Below are positions 56,347 to 64,000 of a stretch of 64,000 nt of DNA, piece by piece. The notes under the pieces are model-generated. The model was not told where the DNA came from. It worked only from the letters and a program-made list of their open reading frames with translations, and made no database searches. The translations under genes and the position numbers were made by a program. Each line of letters starts with the position of its first letter. The first letter of the stretch is position 1. Source of the stretch: Rhodocyclus gracilis (GTDB lineage Bacteria; Pseudomonadota; Gammaproteobacteria; Burkholderiales; Rhodocyclaceae); assembly GCF_009617575.1 (NCBI RefSeq), contig NZ_WIXJ01000001.1, positions 248,001 through 312,000 on the forward strand. The letters are read 5' to 3'.

Positions 56347-57704
56347 ACCGCCTGCCGCGCACCTTGCTGGCGCGCACCTTCCTGCTGATCAGTCTGCTGC
56401 TGTCCATCGCCGTCGCCTCGTGGCTGGGACTCTTTGCCTTGTCGGAAAAGCTGCCACGTGCGCAGCAACTGGCGCAACTCGTCGTTAGCGTCGTCAATCT
56501 GACACGCGCCGCGCTGGTGGCCGCCGAACCCTCGCGCCGCCACGCCTTGTTGCGCGAGATGGACGAACGCGAAGGCGTCCGCGTCCTGCCGGTCGAAGCG
56601 ACCGACCGCGTCGAACCGCCCTCCGATAGCCGCTTCCAGACGCGCATGCGCAGCATCGTCACCGCCTCGCTCGGCGCCGACACGCGCTTTGCCAGCGTCG
56701 TGAATGGCCAGCGGGGCATCTGGGTGAGCTTTCACCTCGACCCTTTGCCGTCCGCCGCACCAACTGGCGCCAACACGGAGGATGAATTCTGGCTGATGTT
56801 GCCCGGCTCGCGCGCCGAGCACGACTTCCCGTGGCATTGGGTGATCTGGGCCGTTCTGGTACTTGGGCTGGCGCTGGCGGTCGCCTGGCTGATCGTCTCG
56901 CGCGTCACCGAACCCTTGCGCGCGCTCGCCCGCGCTGCCCGCGAACTTGGCCGCGGCCAGCGTCCGGCGGCGCTGCCCGAGCGCGGCTCGCTGGAATTGC
57001 AGCAACTCGCCGAAGCCTTCAACCGCATGTCGGAAGACCTACATCGCATCGATGCCGAACGCGCCGAAACGCTCGCCGGCATTTCGCACGACCTGCGCAC
57101 CCCGCTGGCGCGGCTGCGGCTGGATACCGAACTGTCGGTGAGCGACAGCGTGGCCCGCGCCGCCATGTCCGCCGACATCGAGCAGATGGATACGGTCATC
57201 GCTCAGTTTCTCGAATTTGCGCGCGGCGAAAGCGAAGCCTTGCAGCACGATGGAGAAATCAACATGCTCGCCGTCGAAGCGGCGGCGCGCGCCCGGCGGG
57301 CGGGCATCTCGCTCGCGTATTTCCCCGGCGAACTGCCGCCGGGGCCGCTCTATCCGCATGCGCTGTCACGCGCTATCGACAACCTGCTCGATAACGCGCG
57401 CAAATACGCCGGCGGTGAAATCGAGCTGCATACCCGTCTCGACCGCACCGGCGAGCGTCTGATCGAAGTCATGGACCGCGGCCCGGGCATTCCCGAGAGC
57501 GAAAGCGAACGCCTCAAACGCCCCTTCACGCGCATGGAAAACGCCCGCTCGAATGCCGGCGGCGCTGGACTCGGACTCGCCATCGTCGAGCGCATCGCCC
57601 ACCTGCATGGCGGCCAGCTGGAATTGCGTGCGCGTCCCGGCGGCGGACTGATTGCCTGCCTGCGCCTGCCGGGCGTCACGCCGCCCGACACCGCGCGGCG
57701 CTAA
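56343..57704 (+). CDS. envZ: EnvZ-type sensor histidine kinase
   Basis: 453-residue inner-membrane kinase. Two transmembrane helices (about residues 10-32 and 160-183) bracket a periplasmic sensor of some 125 residues, followed by HAMP (to about 235), the phosphoacceptor His249 in AGISHDLRTPLARLR, and the ATPase domain with N box DNLLDNARKYA, G1 DRGPGIP and G2 GGAGLGLAIV. It is translationally coupled to the response regulator. Osmosensing is inferred from EnvZ resemblance only. Confidence 0.9.
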   Translation: MNRLPRTLLARTFLLISLLLSIAVASWLGLFALSEKLPRAQQLAQLVVSVVNLTRAALVAAEPSRRHALLREMDEREGVRVLPVEATDRVEPPSDSRFQTRMRSIVTASLGADTRFASVVNGQRGIWVSFHLDPLPSAAPTGANTEDEFWLMLPGSRAEHDFPWHWVIWAVLVLGLALAVAWLIVSRVTEPLRALARAARELGRGQRPAALPERGSLELQQLAEAFNRMSEDLHRIDAERAETLAGISHDLRTPLARLRLDTELSVSDSVARAAMSADIEQMDTVIAQFLEFARGESEALQHDGEINMLAVEAAARARRAGISLAYFPGELPPGPLYPHALSRAIDNLLDNARKYAGGEIELHTRLDRTGERLIEVMDRGPGIPESESERLKRPFTRMENARSNAGGAGLGLAIVERIAHLHGGQLELRARPGGGLIACLRLPGVTPPDTARR

Positions 57705-57731
57705 ACTCCCGCCGCGCCCGGCACGCCAAGC

Positions 57732-58943
57732 TCAGAGAAAACGGTCGACATCGACCTTCCAGCGCGCCGGCGACTCGTGACTGACGATGCGGTCGCCACC
57801 GCCCGTCCCGAGCGGCCGTGAGAGATCGACGTCGTCCGGCGCCAGATAGTGGTTGTGCCGGATGTCGAACATCACGCGCACCACCGGCGTCAGCAGACTC
57901 GACTCGCGCTGTTCGATGACCACGCCCAACCGCTCGCTCTCCAGCCGCACCAGCGTTCCAACGGGGTAGATGCCGACGCTGCGCACGAAGCGCTGCACGA
58001 GCTGCGGGTCGAAATGGTGACCGCTCCATTCAAAAAGCTTGCGGATCGCTTCGGCCGGGCTTAACGGAACGTGATAGCAACGCTCCGAGCTGATCGCGTC
58101 ATAGACGTCGACAATCGCCGACATGCGCCCGACGAGGTCGATCGTCTCGCCCTTGATGCCGCGCGGGTAGCCGCTCCCGTCGTAGCACTCGTGGTGCAAC
58201 TCCAGCGGCGCAAAGGTGAGCGGCGGAATGCCGGGCATCTGCCGCAGCAGATCCGAGCCGAGAACCACGTGCGATTTGACGAGCGTGAATTCCTCCGGCG
58301 ACAGCCGCGTCGTCTTGTTAAGGACGGCAGCGCTGACGCGTGCCTTGCCAATATCGTGCAAGAGACCGCCCAAGGCGATGTCGTGAATGTCGCCCATGTC
58401 CATGCCGACATCGCGTGCGAAGGCGGCAAGCATGGCGCAGACGGACACCGAATGCAGATAGGTGTAGTCGTCGACATTCTTCAGCCGGCGCAGGCTCATC
58501 ATGGCGTTGCCGTTGCGCAGCACCGACGCGGCGATCTTTTCGACGGCGGACTTCGCCGATTCGATCTCCAGCTGGCGACCGAGACGGGCGTCTTCCATGA
58601 CGTTGCGGATCACCCGCGTTCCCTCGCCGAAGGCGTTGCGCGCACGCGCCAGCTCTTCGGCCAGTGCGCTGCGCCGCTCGGCGGGCGGCGTTACCTGATC
58701 GAGCTGGCGAATCTGCTGCTCGGTGTCGACGGCGGCTTCTTCGCGCGTCGGCGCATCGACGTCGAGACCGCGCGAGGTATCGATGAAAAGCTCGCGGATG
58801 CCAGCAGCGAAGACGCGGCGCAGGTCTTCTTCCACCGCCAGTTTCATGCTGTTGAGCGCAAAAGGATGGTCGAGCCAGCCGGCGTTGAAGTCGTGCACGA
58901 ACATGCCAACCCGCAGCTGTCCGACGGAAACCTTTTTGATCAT
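57732..58943 (-). CDS. HD-GYP domain protein, predicted c-di-GMP phosphodiesterase
   Basis: 403-residue protein: an N-terminal DUF3391-like domain (MIKKVSVGQLRVGMFVHDF) followed by an HD-GYP domain (about residues 120-330). HDIGK is at 196-200 and the GYP signature HHECYDGSGYPRG starts near 250; both are intact, so hydrolysis of cyclic di-GMP is likely. ATG 58943 matches the family N-terminus; ATG 58955 is in frame. It has no transmembrane helix. Convergent with the envZ-like gene and on the same strand as ispD-ispF. Confidence 0.9.
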   Translation of the reverse strand: MIKKVSVGQLRVGMFVHDFNAGWLDHPFALNSMKLAVEEDLRRVFAAGIRELFIDTSRGLDVDAPTREEAAVDTEQQIRQLDQVTPPAERRSALAEELARARNAFGEGTRVIRNVMEDARLGRQLEIESAKSAVEKIAASVLRNGNAMMSLRRLKNVDDYTYLHSVSVCAMLAAFARDVGMDMGDIHDIALGGLLHDIGKARVSAAVLNKTTRLSPEEFTLVKSHVVLGSDLLRQMPGIPPLTFAPLELHHECYDGSGYPRGIKGETIDLVGRMSAIVDVYDAISSERCYHVPLSPAEAIRKLFEWSGHHFDPQLVQRFVRSVGIYPVGTLVRLESERLGVVIEQRESSLLTPVVRVMFDIRHNHYLAPDDVDLSRPLGTGGGDRIVSHESPARWKVDVDRFL

Positions 58944-58991
58944 CGGCGGCGACATCCCGCAGCGATGCGGCCAGCCAACGAGCGCGTAGTC

Positions 58992-59492
58992 TCAGTCATT
59001 GCCGACCTGTTCGATCAGCGCCACGGCCTCGACGGCGACGCCTTCCTCACGTCCGACAAAGCCCATACGCTCGGCAGTTTTCGCCTTGACGTTGATCGCC
59101 GTGCTATCGACCTGCAAATCAGCCGCCAGGTTGGCGATCATCGCCGGCACATGCGGCGCCATTTTCGGCCGCTGAATGATGACGGTGGCGTCGACATTGA
59201 CGACGCGCCAGCCCGCTGCCGCCAGCAGGTCGACGGCGCCGCGCAGCAGGACGCGGCTGTCAGCACCGCGATAGCGTTCGTCGGTGTCGGGAAAATGGCG
59301 ACCGATATCGCCCATGCCAGCCGCCCCCAGCAAGGCGTCGGTGATCGCATGCAGGAGCGCGTCGGCATCCGAATGGCCGAGCAGGCCCAGCGAGTGAGGA
59401 ATGGTGACGCCGCCCAGAATGAGCGGCCGTCCTGCGACCAGCGCGTGGCTATCAAAGCCCTGTCCGACGCGCAAACGGGTTCGTGTAGTCAT
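58992..59492 (-). CDS. ispF: 2-C-methyl-D-erythritol 2,4-cyclodiphosphate synthase
   Basis: Fifth step of the MEP isoprenoid pathway. 166 residues, trimer. Zinc ligands Asp14 and His16 are in GQGFDSHAL, with a third His in the following [28 protein letters not shown]. The C-terminal [16 protein letters not shown] is conserved. It overlaps ispD by 4 nt. Confidence 0.98.
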   Translation of the reverse strand: MTTRTRLRVGQGFDSHALVAGRPLILGGVTIPHSLGLLGHSDADALLHAITDALLGAAGMGDIGRHFPDTDERYRGADSRVLLRGAVDLLAAAGWRVVNVDATVIIQRPKMAPHVPAMIANLAADLQVDSTAINVKAKTAERMGFVGREEGVAVEAVALIEQVGND

Positions 59493-60190
59493 GGAGCGAT
59501 ATCCTCGCGACGGCTTTTCAGAATCATCTCGGCCAACGCCAGATCGGCCGGGAAAGTGACTTTCAGGTTCGACGCATCAGCCCGCACCAGACGCGGCGCA
59601 TAGCCCGCCGCTTCGATGGCGCCGGCCTCGTCCGTGACATCGGGAAACGCCGCGAGCGAGCGCCGCAGAACGCCGTAGCGGAACATCTGCGGCGTCTGCG
59701 CCTGCCACAAGCCGTCGCGCGACAAGGTCGCCTGCACGCGTTGCCCTTCGCCGGCACGCTTGAGCGTATCGGCTACCGGTGCCGCCAGCAGACCGCCGAC
59801 GGCGTCATCGGCCAGTTCGCGGCAGAGAGCATCCAGCATCGCCGCCGACACGCAGGGGCGCGCCGCGTCGTGCACCAGCACCCAATCGTCGTCGGCAACG
59901 GCGGTTTCAGCCGCCGCGAGACCGTTCGCGACGCTTTGCGCGCGCGTTTCGCCACCGCAATAGACCGTTTCCAGCTTCGCGCCGAGCGCTGACCAGTCAT
60001 ACTGCGGCCAATAGCGATCGCCGGGCGAGAGGACGACCCAGACGCGCTCGATTGCCGGGCAACGGCACAAGGCTGCAAGCGTGTGGCGAATCAGGGGGCG
60101 CCCGGCGAGAGAAAGATATTGTTTGGGCATTTCCGCGCCAAAGCGCGAACCGCTGCCGGCAGCGGGGACGATTGCATAGTGATGGGCCAT
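59489..60190 (-). CDS. ispD: 2-C-methyl-D-erythritol 4-phosphate cytidylyltransferase
   Basis: Third step of the MEP pathway, making CDP-methylerythritol. 233 residues. Nucleotide-binding [19 protein letters not shown] at residues 8-26, [12 protein letters not shown] and the C-terminal [10 protein letters not shown] are family features. It is translationally coupled to ispF. Only 18 bp separate its start from the divergent DUF4010 gene, so promoters must overlap coding sequence. Confidence 0.97.
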   Translation of the reverse strand: MAHHYAIVPAAGSGSRFGAEMPKQYLSLAGRPLIRHTLAALCRCPAIERVWVVLSPGDRYWPQYDWSALGAKLETVYCGGETRAQSVANGLAAAETAVADDDWVLVHDAARPCVSAAMLDALCRELADDAVGGLLAAPVADTLKRAGEGQRVQATLSRDGLWQAQTPQMFRYGVLRRSLAAFPDVTDEAGAIEAAGYAPRLVRADASNLKVTFPADLALAEMILKSRREDIAP

Positions 60191-60208
60191 CCGTTAATTT
60201 TACCGGAA

Positions 60209-61486
60209 ATGAACGCCGAACTTCTCGAACACCCCGGTTTACACGACCTCCCCGGATTACTGGTCAGCCTCGGCGTCGGCCTGTTGATCGGACTGGAGCG
60301 CGAACGCAACCCGACCTCGCGCGCCGGTCTGCGCACCTGCGGGCTGGTCGCCACGCTCGGCGCCGTCTGCGCCTTGATCGCGCGGCAGACCGCGGCGCCC
60401 TGGATCATCGCCGTCGGACTGCTGATCGTCGGCGTGATGATGATCGCCGCCTACCGCACACATCCGGACAGCGACGACCCCGGTACCACCTCGGTCATCG
60501 CCCTGCTGCTCTGCTTCGGCTTCGGCGTGATGATCAACCTTGGCCTGCGCACGCCAGCCGTCATCATGTCGATCCTGACGACGCTGCTGCTCTACTTCAA
60601 GCCGGAGTTGCAGAGCCTCTCGAGAAGCCTGACGCGCAACGACCTCAACTCGATCCTGCAGTTTGCCGTCCTCTCGCTGGTCATTCTGCCGGTCCTGCCG
60701 AATCTCGACATGGGGCCGTACGCGGCGCTCAACCCGGCACAGATCTGGTGGATGGTCGTTCTCATCTCGGGCGTCAGCCTGACCGGCTATGCGGCCCTGC
60801 GCTATTTCGGCCAGCAGCGCGGCGCGCCCCTGCTGGGTATCTTTGGCGGACTGGCGTCGAGCACGGCGACGACCCTGATCTTTTCGCGACACGCCCGCAG
60901 CGAGCCGCGTCTTGCCTCGCTGGCGCTGGTGGTCATTCTCATCGCCAATCTGATCGTTCCGCTACGTCTTGGCATGCTGACGGCGGTGGTTCAACCCGGC
61001 GTGCTGCCGGCCCTGCTGCCCATTCTCGGCGGCGGCTTTCTCGGCGGCACCCTCGTCGCGTTCTATGCCTGGCGCAGCCTCGAAAACGGCCATGGGCTGC
61101 CACAACTCGAACTGCGCAATCCGACCGAGCTGCGCACGGCGATCACCTTCGGCGTGGTCTACGGTCTGGTGCTGATGTGCTCGGCCGCCTTGTCCGACGT
61201 CGCTGGCGCCGCCGGTCTGTACGTCGTCGCGCTCATTTCGGGACTCACCGATGTCGATGCCATCACCCTCTCCAGCCTGCGCCTGTTCGGACAGAACAAG
61301 CTCGGCGCGGAACAGACCGCCACGGCCATCCTGATCGCGCAGCTCGCCAACCTCTCCTTCAAACTCGGCATCGTCGGCATCGTTGGCGGACGCACGCTGG
61401 CCCGCGGCGCGGTGACGGGATTCATCGCCGTCGCCGCCGGATCGCTGGCCGGCTGGGCTCTGCTGCACTTCGCGCAGATTCCCTGA
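60209..61486 (+). CDS. MgtC-like / DUF4010 membrane protein
   Basis: 425-residue polytopic inner-membrane protein with about twelve hydrophobic helices. The N-terminal 130 residues match the MgtC/SapB type (LLVSLGVGLLIGLERERN, AGLRTCGLVATLGAV), and the remainder is the DUF4010 extension (GGLASSTATTLIFSRHAR). The function is not established; MgtC relatives affect Mg2+ stress and ATP synthase. ATG 60209 starts at the first helix; ATG 60182, inside ispD, is a possible longer start. A small degenerate hydrolase-like gene follows 3 bp later. Confidence 0.88.
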   Translation: MNAELLEHPGLHDLPGLLVSLGVGLLIGLERERNPTSRAGLRTCGLVATLGAVCALIARQTAAPWIIAVGLLIVGVMMIAAYRTHPDSDDPGTTSVIALLLCFGFGVMINLGLRTPAVIMSILTTLLLYFKPELQSLSRSLTRNDLNSILQFAVLSLVILPVLPNLDMGPYAALNPAQIWWMVVLISGVSLTGYAALRYFGQQRGAPLLGIFGGLASSTATTLIFSRHARSEPRLASLALVVILIANLIVPLRLGMLTAVVQPGVLPALLPILGGGFLGGTLVAFYAWRSLENGHGLPQLELRNPTELRTAITFGVVYGLVLMCSAALSDVAGAAGLYVVALISGLTDVDAITLSSLRLFGQNKLGAEQTATAILIAQLANLSFKLGIVGIVGGRTLARGAVTGFIAVAAGSLAGWALLHFAQIP

Positions 61487-61489
61487 CGC

Positions 61490-62173
61490 ATGAGCGAAGA
61501 ACACGACTCCGCCATCGACCTCCCCGAAGCCAGCGAAACGGACGAACTGCCCGCGTTGCTGCCGGGCGAGTTCCGGCAGCCTGAGGGAGCCCGCGCGCTC
61601 ATCATCCTGGCGCACGCGGGAGCGGAGACCGCCGTCGAAGAACAGGCCCTCGCCGACGCGCTGCACGAGATCGGGCTGGCGACACTCGTTGTCGACCTCC
61701 TGCACGACGACGAAGAGCGTTTTGCCGATCCGAAATTCAACACGCCACAGCTGACTGGGCGTCTCCTCGATCTGATGGATCTGATCCGGCGGCGCGTCAG
61801 CGAAGGGCAGTTACCCGACTGGCCGATCGGACTCTACGCCACGGATCACGTCGCCCCCGCTGCCGTGCGCGTTGCCGCGCAACGCGACGCCGAGGTGCTC
61901 GCCCTGGTCTGCTGCGGCGGACTGATCGATCTGGCCGGCCTGATGTATCTGCAAGCCTTGCGCGCGCCGCTCCTGCTGCTCGTCGAAGACGATGCACATG
62001 TGCGCGAACTGGCCCAGCGCGCTCTGGCCCACATCGACGCGCCCAGCCACTGGCACGCCATCGCCGGCGTTGACTCGCCTCCGCACAGCGCCATCACGCA
62101 GGCCGAGATTGGCGCGCTCGGCATTGACTGGTTTTCCCGCCATCTGCCGTCATCGCCCCGGCATGGGAAATAG
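61490..62173 (+). CDS. Alpha/beta-hydrolase-fold protein with altered catalytic residues
   Basis: 227-residue protein with the alpha/beta-hydrolase layout of the dienelactone-hydrolase-like group: strand ALIILAHAGAET (residues 36-47), LVVDLL (67-71), and a C-terminal IDWFSRHLP. At the nucleophile elbow it reads GLYATDHVAP (114-123), where active relatives have G-x-S-x-G; aligned by eye, Asp119 replaces Ser. The usual catalytic His region reads GVDSPP (193-198). So the triad appears lost or changed. It follows the DUF4010 gene by 3 bp, suggesting joint expression. Function unknown. Confidence 0.72.
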   Translation: MSEEHDSAIDLPEASETDELPALLPGEFRQPEGARALIILAHAGAETAVEEQALADALHEIGLATLVVDLLHDDEERFADPKFNTPQLTGRLLDLMDLIRRRVSEGQLPDWPIGLYATDHVAPAAVRVAAQRDAEVLALVCCGGLIDLAGLMYLQALRAPLLLLVEDDAHVRELAQRALAHIDAPSHWHAIAGVDSPPHSAITQAEIGALGIDWFSRHLPSSPRHGK

Positions 62174-62407
62174 TCCCCTTTGGGCAGGGCAAAAACACGC
62201 AATGACAAGCCGGGCCGCGTTGTTTTTTGGCGGCGGCGCGCCTACCATGCGCTGACGCTCGCCTCCCCGCCAACGGCGCCGCCCCCGGCTCCCGCAACGC
62301 GGCATGCCAGCGTTGCCAAACTACCGCACACGTGCGGGAAACCACGCCTGCGTGCCGCGTGTGCCTGCACCTGACCGTGCCAGACCGATTTTCCGGACGC
62401 CACTGCA

Positions 62408-62620
62408 ATGACGCTTACCGAAGACGACGCCTGTTTCCTCCGCTCGCGGTTGCACGCTCTGCAAGTTGAACACCGCGATCTCGACTCGGTGATCGAGCAC
62501 CTGACCATCGCCCCACTGCCCGACGAACTGCTCGTTTGCCGCCTGAAAAAACGCAAGTTGCTTTTGCGCGACCGGATCGAACAACTTGAGCAAATGCTCA
62601 TCCCCGACATTCCCGCCTGA
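62408..62620 (+). CDS. YdcH/DUF465 family small protein
   Basis: 70-residue protein with two heptad-patterned helices (LRSRLHALQVEHRDLDSVIE and LKKRKLLLRDRIEQLEQML), matching the DUF465/YdcH family of short coiled-coil proteins. Function unknown. The 234 bp before it contain no other gene I can support. It may be monocistronic. Confidence 0.85.
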   Translation: MTLTEDDACFLRSRLHALQVEHRDLDSVIEHLTIAPLPDELLVCRLKKRKLLLRDRIEQLEQMLIPDIPA

Positions 62621-62779
62621 GCGCAGAAGTCACGGGGAAAACGGTGCGCCTGCCGCTGCGACGAGAAGGCGAAGCGCGCACTAGAGAGCAATACTGTTCC
62701 GCCGTTTGCCCCCCACCGCCCCGCCGTCGCGCCGCTCTGCCAACTCGGCCAGCGGTCGTCAAACGTGCCGAAGAAAACC

Positions 62780-63667
62780 CTAGGTGGCCGGCGCCGGTTC
62801 GCGTAGACGCGTCAGCACGGTCACGGCGATGAGGATGATTGCCGCTCCCAGCATCTGGCGCGTACCGACCGTTTCGCCGAGAAAGATGGCCGCCAGCAGC
62901 ATCGTCACCACGGGTTCCAGCGCCGACACCGTCGACGCGTCGGCCGCGCCGAGACGGGCCATCGCCGCCAGAAAGGCGGCAATCGCCAGCGCCGTCGACA
63001 ACAGCACAATCGCCGCCACCGCCAGCCAGCCGCCGCCCGTACGCGGCCAGGCCGGCCCCTGCACGGCGACAATCGCACCATAGACCAGAGCCGCCGAGAG
63101 CATGACGACGCTGGCACCGGCAATCGGCCCACTCGCGCTGACGCGTTCGCCAACGAGGATATAGCCCGAATAAATGACGGCAGCGCCAACACCCAGCACA
63201 AAACCCAGCGGGCTGCCCGCCAGCCCGTCGCCAACAGCAAGCGCCGCACCGATAAGGGCGGCGGCGACGGCGGCCAGACGTGCCGGCGACAGACGCCGCC
63301 GCCAGAGCAGCGCCGAGAAGACCGTCACGATCGCCGGATACAGATAGAGGAGCAGCGCCGTCAGTCCGGCGGTGGCATAGCGCAGCGCGGCAAAGTAGCA
63401 GAACGCCTGTCCGACGTAGCCAATGGCGCCCATGCCGATCAGCAGCCAGAGATCGCGCCCCTGCGGCCAACGCCAGCCGCCGAGCCGGGTGATCGCAGCC
63501 ATGACGACGCCCGCCAGCGCGAAGCGCAAGAACAGCAGCGTCGACAGATCGACCCCGTCGGCATAGGCGAAGCGGGCAAAGATCGGCATTGCGCCAAAAC
63601 CGAGTACCGACAGCAGAACCAGCGCCACGCCGACGAGACGGGTGGAGCCGTGACGCGACGCGCTCAT
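62780..63667 (-). CDS. DMT-superfamily (EamA) transporter
   Basis: 295-residue inner-membrane protein with ten predicted helices in two EamA repeats. Typical segments: LGFGAMPIFARFAYADG in helix 1, TAGLTALLLYLYPAIVTVF in the first repeat, and SALEPVVTMLLAAIFLGE near the end of the second. It is a second DMT transporter in the window but not closely similar to the one at 54.7 kb. Substrate unknown. 55 bp downstream of the PiT gene on the same strand. Confidence 0.9.
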   Translation of the reverse strand: MSASRHGSTRLVGVALVLLSVLGFGAMPIFARFAYADGVDLSTLLFLRFALAGVVMAAITRLGGWRWPQGRDLWLLIGMGAIGYVGQAFCYFAALRYATAGLTALLLYLYPAIVTVFSALLWRRRLSPARLAAVAAALIGAALAVGDGLAGSPLGFVLGVGAAVIYSGYILVGERVSASGPIAGASVVMLSAALVYGAIVAVQGPAWPRTGGGWLAVAAIVLLSTALAIAAFLAAMARLGAADASTVSALEPVVTMLLAAIFLGETVGTRQMLGAAIILIAVTVLTRLREPAPAT

Positions 63668-63722
63668 GAGCGCGAGCGCGGCAGACGCCGCCTCAGCTGC
63701 CTGCCGCCGTCGCGCCGCGTAC

Positions 63723-64000
63723 TCAGAAGAAGAACCTGCCGAGATACCAGAACACGGCCGCCATCAGTGCGCTACAGGGAATGGTGAGAATCCATGCCCA
63801 GACGATGGTGCCGGCAATGCCCCAGCGCACCGCCGACAGCTTGCGCGTCGCGCCGACGCCGACAATGGCGCCGGTGATGGTGTGCGTGGTCGAGACGGGA
63901 ATACCGAGCGCGGTGGCGAAGAACAGCGTCGCGGCGCCGCCCGTCTGCGCACAGAAGCCGCCGACCGGCCGCAGACGCGTGATCTTCTGGCCCATCAGCT
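63723..64000 (-). CDS. Inorganic phosphate transporter (PiT family), C-terminal part
   Basis: C-terminal 92 residues of a PiT-type low-affinity phosphate or metal-phosphate symporter, cut by the right edge; the frame is open to 64000. The PHO-4 signature is clear: ITRLRPVGGFCAQTGGAATL, GIPVSTTHTITGAIVGVG and RWGIAGTIVWAWILTIP. The first visible ATG (63995) is internal. Whether a pit-accessory protein gene lies upstream cannot be seen. Confidence 0.93.
   Translation of the reverse strand, partial: LMGQKITRLRPVGGFCAQTGGAATLFFATALGIPVSTTHTITGAIVGVGATRKLSAVRWGIAGTIVWAWILTIPCSALMAAVFWYLGRFFF

Overview
The window is an ordinary, gene-dense piece of a G+C-rich Gram-negative chromosome. The gene order points to a betaproteobacterium, most likely of the Rhodocyclales. 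The evidence is the run rpsB-tsf-pyrH-frr-uppS-cdsA-dxr-rseP-bamA-skp-lpxD-fabZ-lpxA-lpxB-rnhB, the neighbours guaBA, ratA-rnfH, smpB, ppsA/ppsR, and smc-zipA-ligA. This placement is inferred from gene order and protein family resemblance; no search was run. I see no tRNA, rRNA, CRISPR array, insertion sequence, integrase or phage gene.

Layout. 1-6.5 kb: truncated ahpF, a PACE-type efflux protein, a CPA2 cation/proton antiporter, a LysR regulator divergent from a secreted metallo-beta-lactamase-fold protein that is translationally coupled to a DsbA-family protein, and an unknown outer-membrane barrel. 6.5-11.8 kb: guaB-guaA, ratA-rnfH, smpB and a TRIC-like channel. 11.8-18.3 kb: a phosphoenolpyruvate node with ppsA, ppc and the PpsA regulator ppsR. 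18.3-33.4 kb: one long minus-strand series that begins at rpsB and runs through translation factors, UMP kinase, isoprenoid and phospholipid enzymes, outer-membrane assembly and lipid A synthesis to rnhB and a SpoU-type methyltransferase. 33.7-37.1 kb: map and glnD. 37.1-46.9 kb: a minus-strand series smc-zipA-ligA-galU-hpt-mtnP. 47.1-52.6 kb: queF, a YecA/SEC-C protein, and dapC-dapD-dapE-prmB. 52.6-64 kb: the only accessory-looking part, with small secreted or membrane proteins of unknown function, two DMT transporters, an OmpR/EnvZ-type pair, an HD-GYP protein, ispD-ispF, a DUF4010/MgtC-like membrane protein with a catalytically degenerate hydrolase-like partner, a YdcH-type small protein and the end of a PiT phosphate transporter.

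How the genes work together. GuaB/GuaA, Hpt and the thioinosine phosphorylase MtnP serve purine supply: MtnP is predicted to release hypoxanthine, which the adjacent Hpt would convert to IMP, the substrate of GuaB. PpsA, Ppc and PpsR set phosphoenolpyruvate flux. Dxr, IspD, IspF, UppS and CdsA feed isoprenoid, undecaprenyl and phospholipid synthesis. LpxA/B/D, FabZ, Skp, BamA and RseP build and police the outer membrane. DapC/D/E complete the succinylase route to diaminopimelate.

No convincing new multi-gene system was found. The best leads are a tandem duplication of the helix-hairpin-helix unit in LigA, a structured leader and intergenic hairpins in rpsB-tsf, the Asn-type active site of MtnP beside hpt, the LysR/MBL/DsbA cassette, the degenerate hydrolase beside the DUF4010 protein, and several perfect DNA dyads at predicted promoters.
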